Shown here piece after piece: positions 60,533-60,742 of a stretch of DNA of 60,742 nt. Source of the stretch: Bacilli bacterium (GTDB lineage: Bacteria > Bacillota_I > Bacilli_A > RFN20 > CAG-288); assembly GCA_022652945.1 (NCBI GenBank), contig JALCRV010000013.1, positions 1 through 60,742 of the forward strand, given 5' to 3'. The notes under the pieces were generated by a model. The model was given only the letters and a program-made list of their open reading frames with translations. It did no database searches and had not been told where the DNA came from. How positions within the stretch are numbered: the first letter of the stretch is position 1; each line of letters begins with the position of its first letter. A program made the translations under genes and the position numbers.

Positions 60533-60742
60533 GCATTAGCCCCCTTTAGACTAATTCCTCGCAGTCATTACTAAAATGATAACTTTTCACCCCCTTTAAA
60601 GTCAATTAAACTCATCAGGTTATGAGTTTGTAGGTTTTTTACATCGGGTGTTTTTTCCGCCCGGCAAAATACGGCGTTTTTTTGAAATAGTTAGGAAAAC
60701 GGCCTCTTTTCTATTAGGATATTAGCGGGAACCCCAGTTTCC
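60533..60742. other. window-end intergenic region
   Basis: AT-rich, 210 bases to the window end, upstream of the degV gene. It contains short G/C inverted pairs (CGGG with CCCG around 60645-60665) and T-runs near 60630-60690. No open frame or tRNA is visible. It probably holds the degV promoter and perhaps a terminator of a gene beyond the window. Confidence 0.3.

Noticed and set aside
1-60742. Possible use of the Mycoplasma genetic code (UGA as Trp), given the Mollicutes-like neighbourhood
   Set aside because: Several core genes end at TGA at the expected length (dnaD, cmk, the XRE regulator, the second nucleoside permease) and Trp codons in the proteins are TGG.

Overview
The window comes from a low-to-moderate GC Firmicute. 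Housekeeping synteny is Bacilli-like: gpsB next to rnpB, dnaD overlapping nth, cmk-der-gpsA with hup downstream, pgsA-pncC-recA, and recU. Lipoprotein signal peptides, an asparagine synthetase A and a BMP-type nucleoside importer fit an uncultured gut lineage near the Erysipelotrichia/Mollicutes border; that placement is inference. UGA is used as a stop (dnaD, the XRE regulator, cmk, the last nucleoside permease), so the code is the standard bacterial one and not the Mycoplasma code. I see no prophage, insertion sequence, CRISPR array or rRNA.

Region 1 (1-21 kb) is mostly core genome on the minus strand: a heterodimeric ABC exporter with one degenerate ATP site, recA, pncC, pgsA, RNase P RNA with gpsB, recU coupled to a DEDDh exonuclease, an esterase and metallo-beta-lactamase-fold pair, degV, nth-dnaD, a very short CCA-adding-type enzyme, hup, and a tightly overlapping membrane protein-cmk-der-gpsA operon. 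tRNA-Gly(GCC) and tRNA-Leu(CAA) are present, both with encoded CCA. A membrane XRE regulator appears to be expressed from a leaderless mRNA.

Region 2 (21-30 kb) is a starch module: a pullulanase lipoprotein and an alpha-amylase lipoprotein, both with long Ser-rich tethers, followed by a polytopic membrane protein with a LuxR-type DNA-binding domain and a small lipoprotein. Region 3 (30-37.6 kb), divergent from it, is the most unusual operon. It encodes a 931-residue protein with a type IV prepilin-like N-terminus, a YwaF/TMEM164-like membrane domain fused to an ABC ATPase, an ABC permease, and a small membrane-anchored extracytoplasmic protein, closed by a strong terminator.

Region 4 (37.6-42.7 kb) holds a membrane protein with a metallophosphoesterase lipoprotein, a HAD phosphatase, an MFS sugar-type transporter and a glycerophosphodiesterase. 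Region 5 (42.8-46.1 kb) is a partner-switching signalling cassette: a STAS protein, a 5TM-LytS-like membrane protein carrying both a SpoIIE-type PP2C phosphatase and an RsbW-type kinase domain, and a STAS domain fused to an aminoglycoside-phosphotransferase-fold kinase. No sigma factor is nearby.

Region 6 (46.3-60.7 kb) contains a GNAT enzyme, a TetR regulator with two matching 16-bp palindromic operators divergent from a two-ATPase ABC exporter, xpt, a purine riboswitch with an odd P2 stem ahead of a four-gene nucleoside ABC importer, asnA, a YghO-like GNAT and a second degV. Regions 3 and 5 are the best candidates for undescribed systems.
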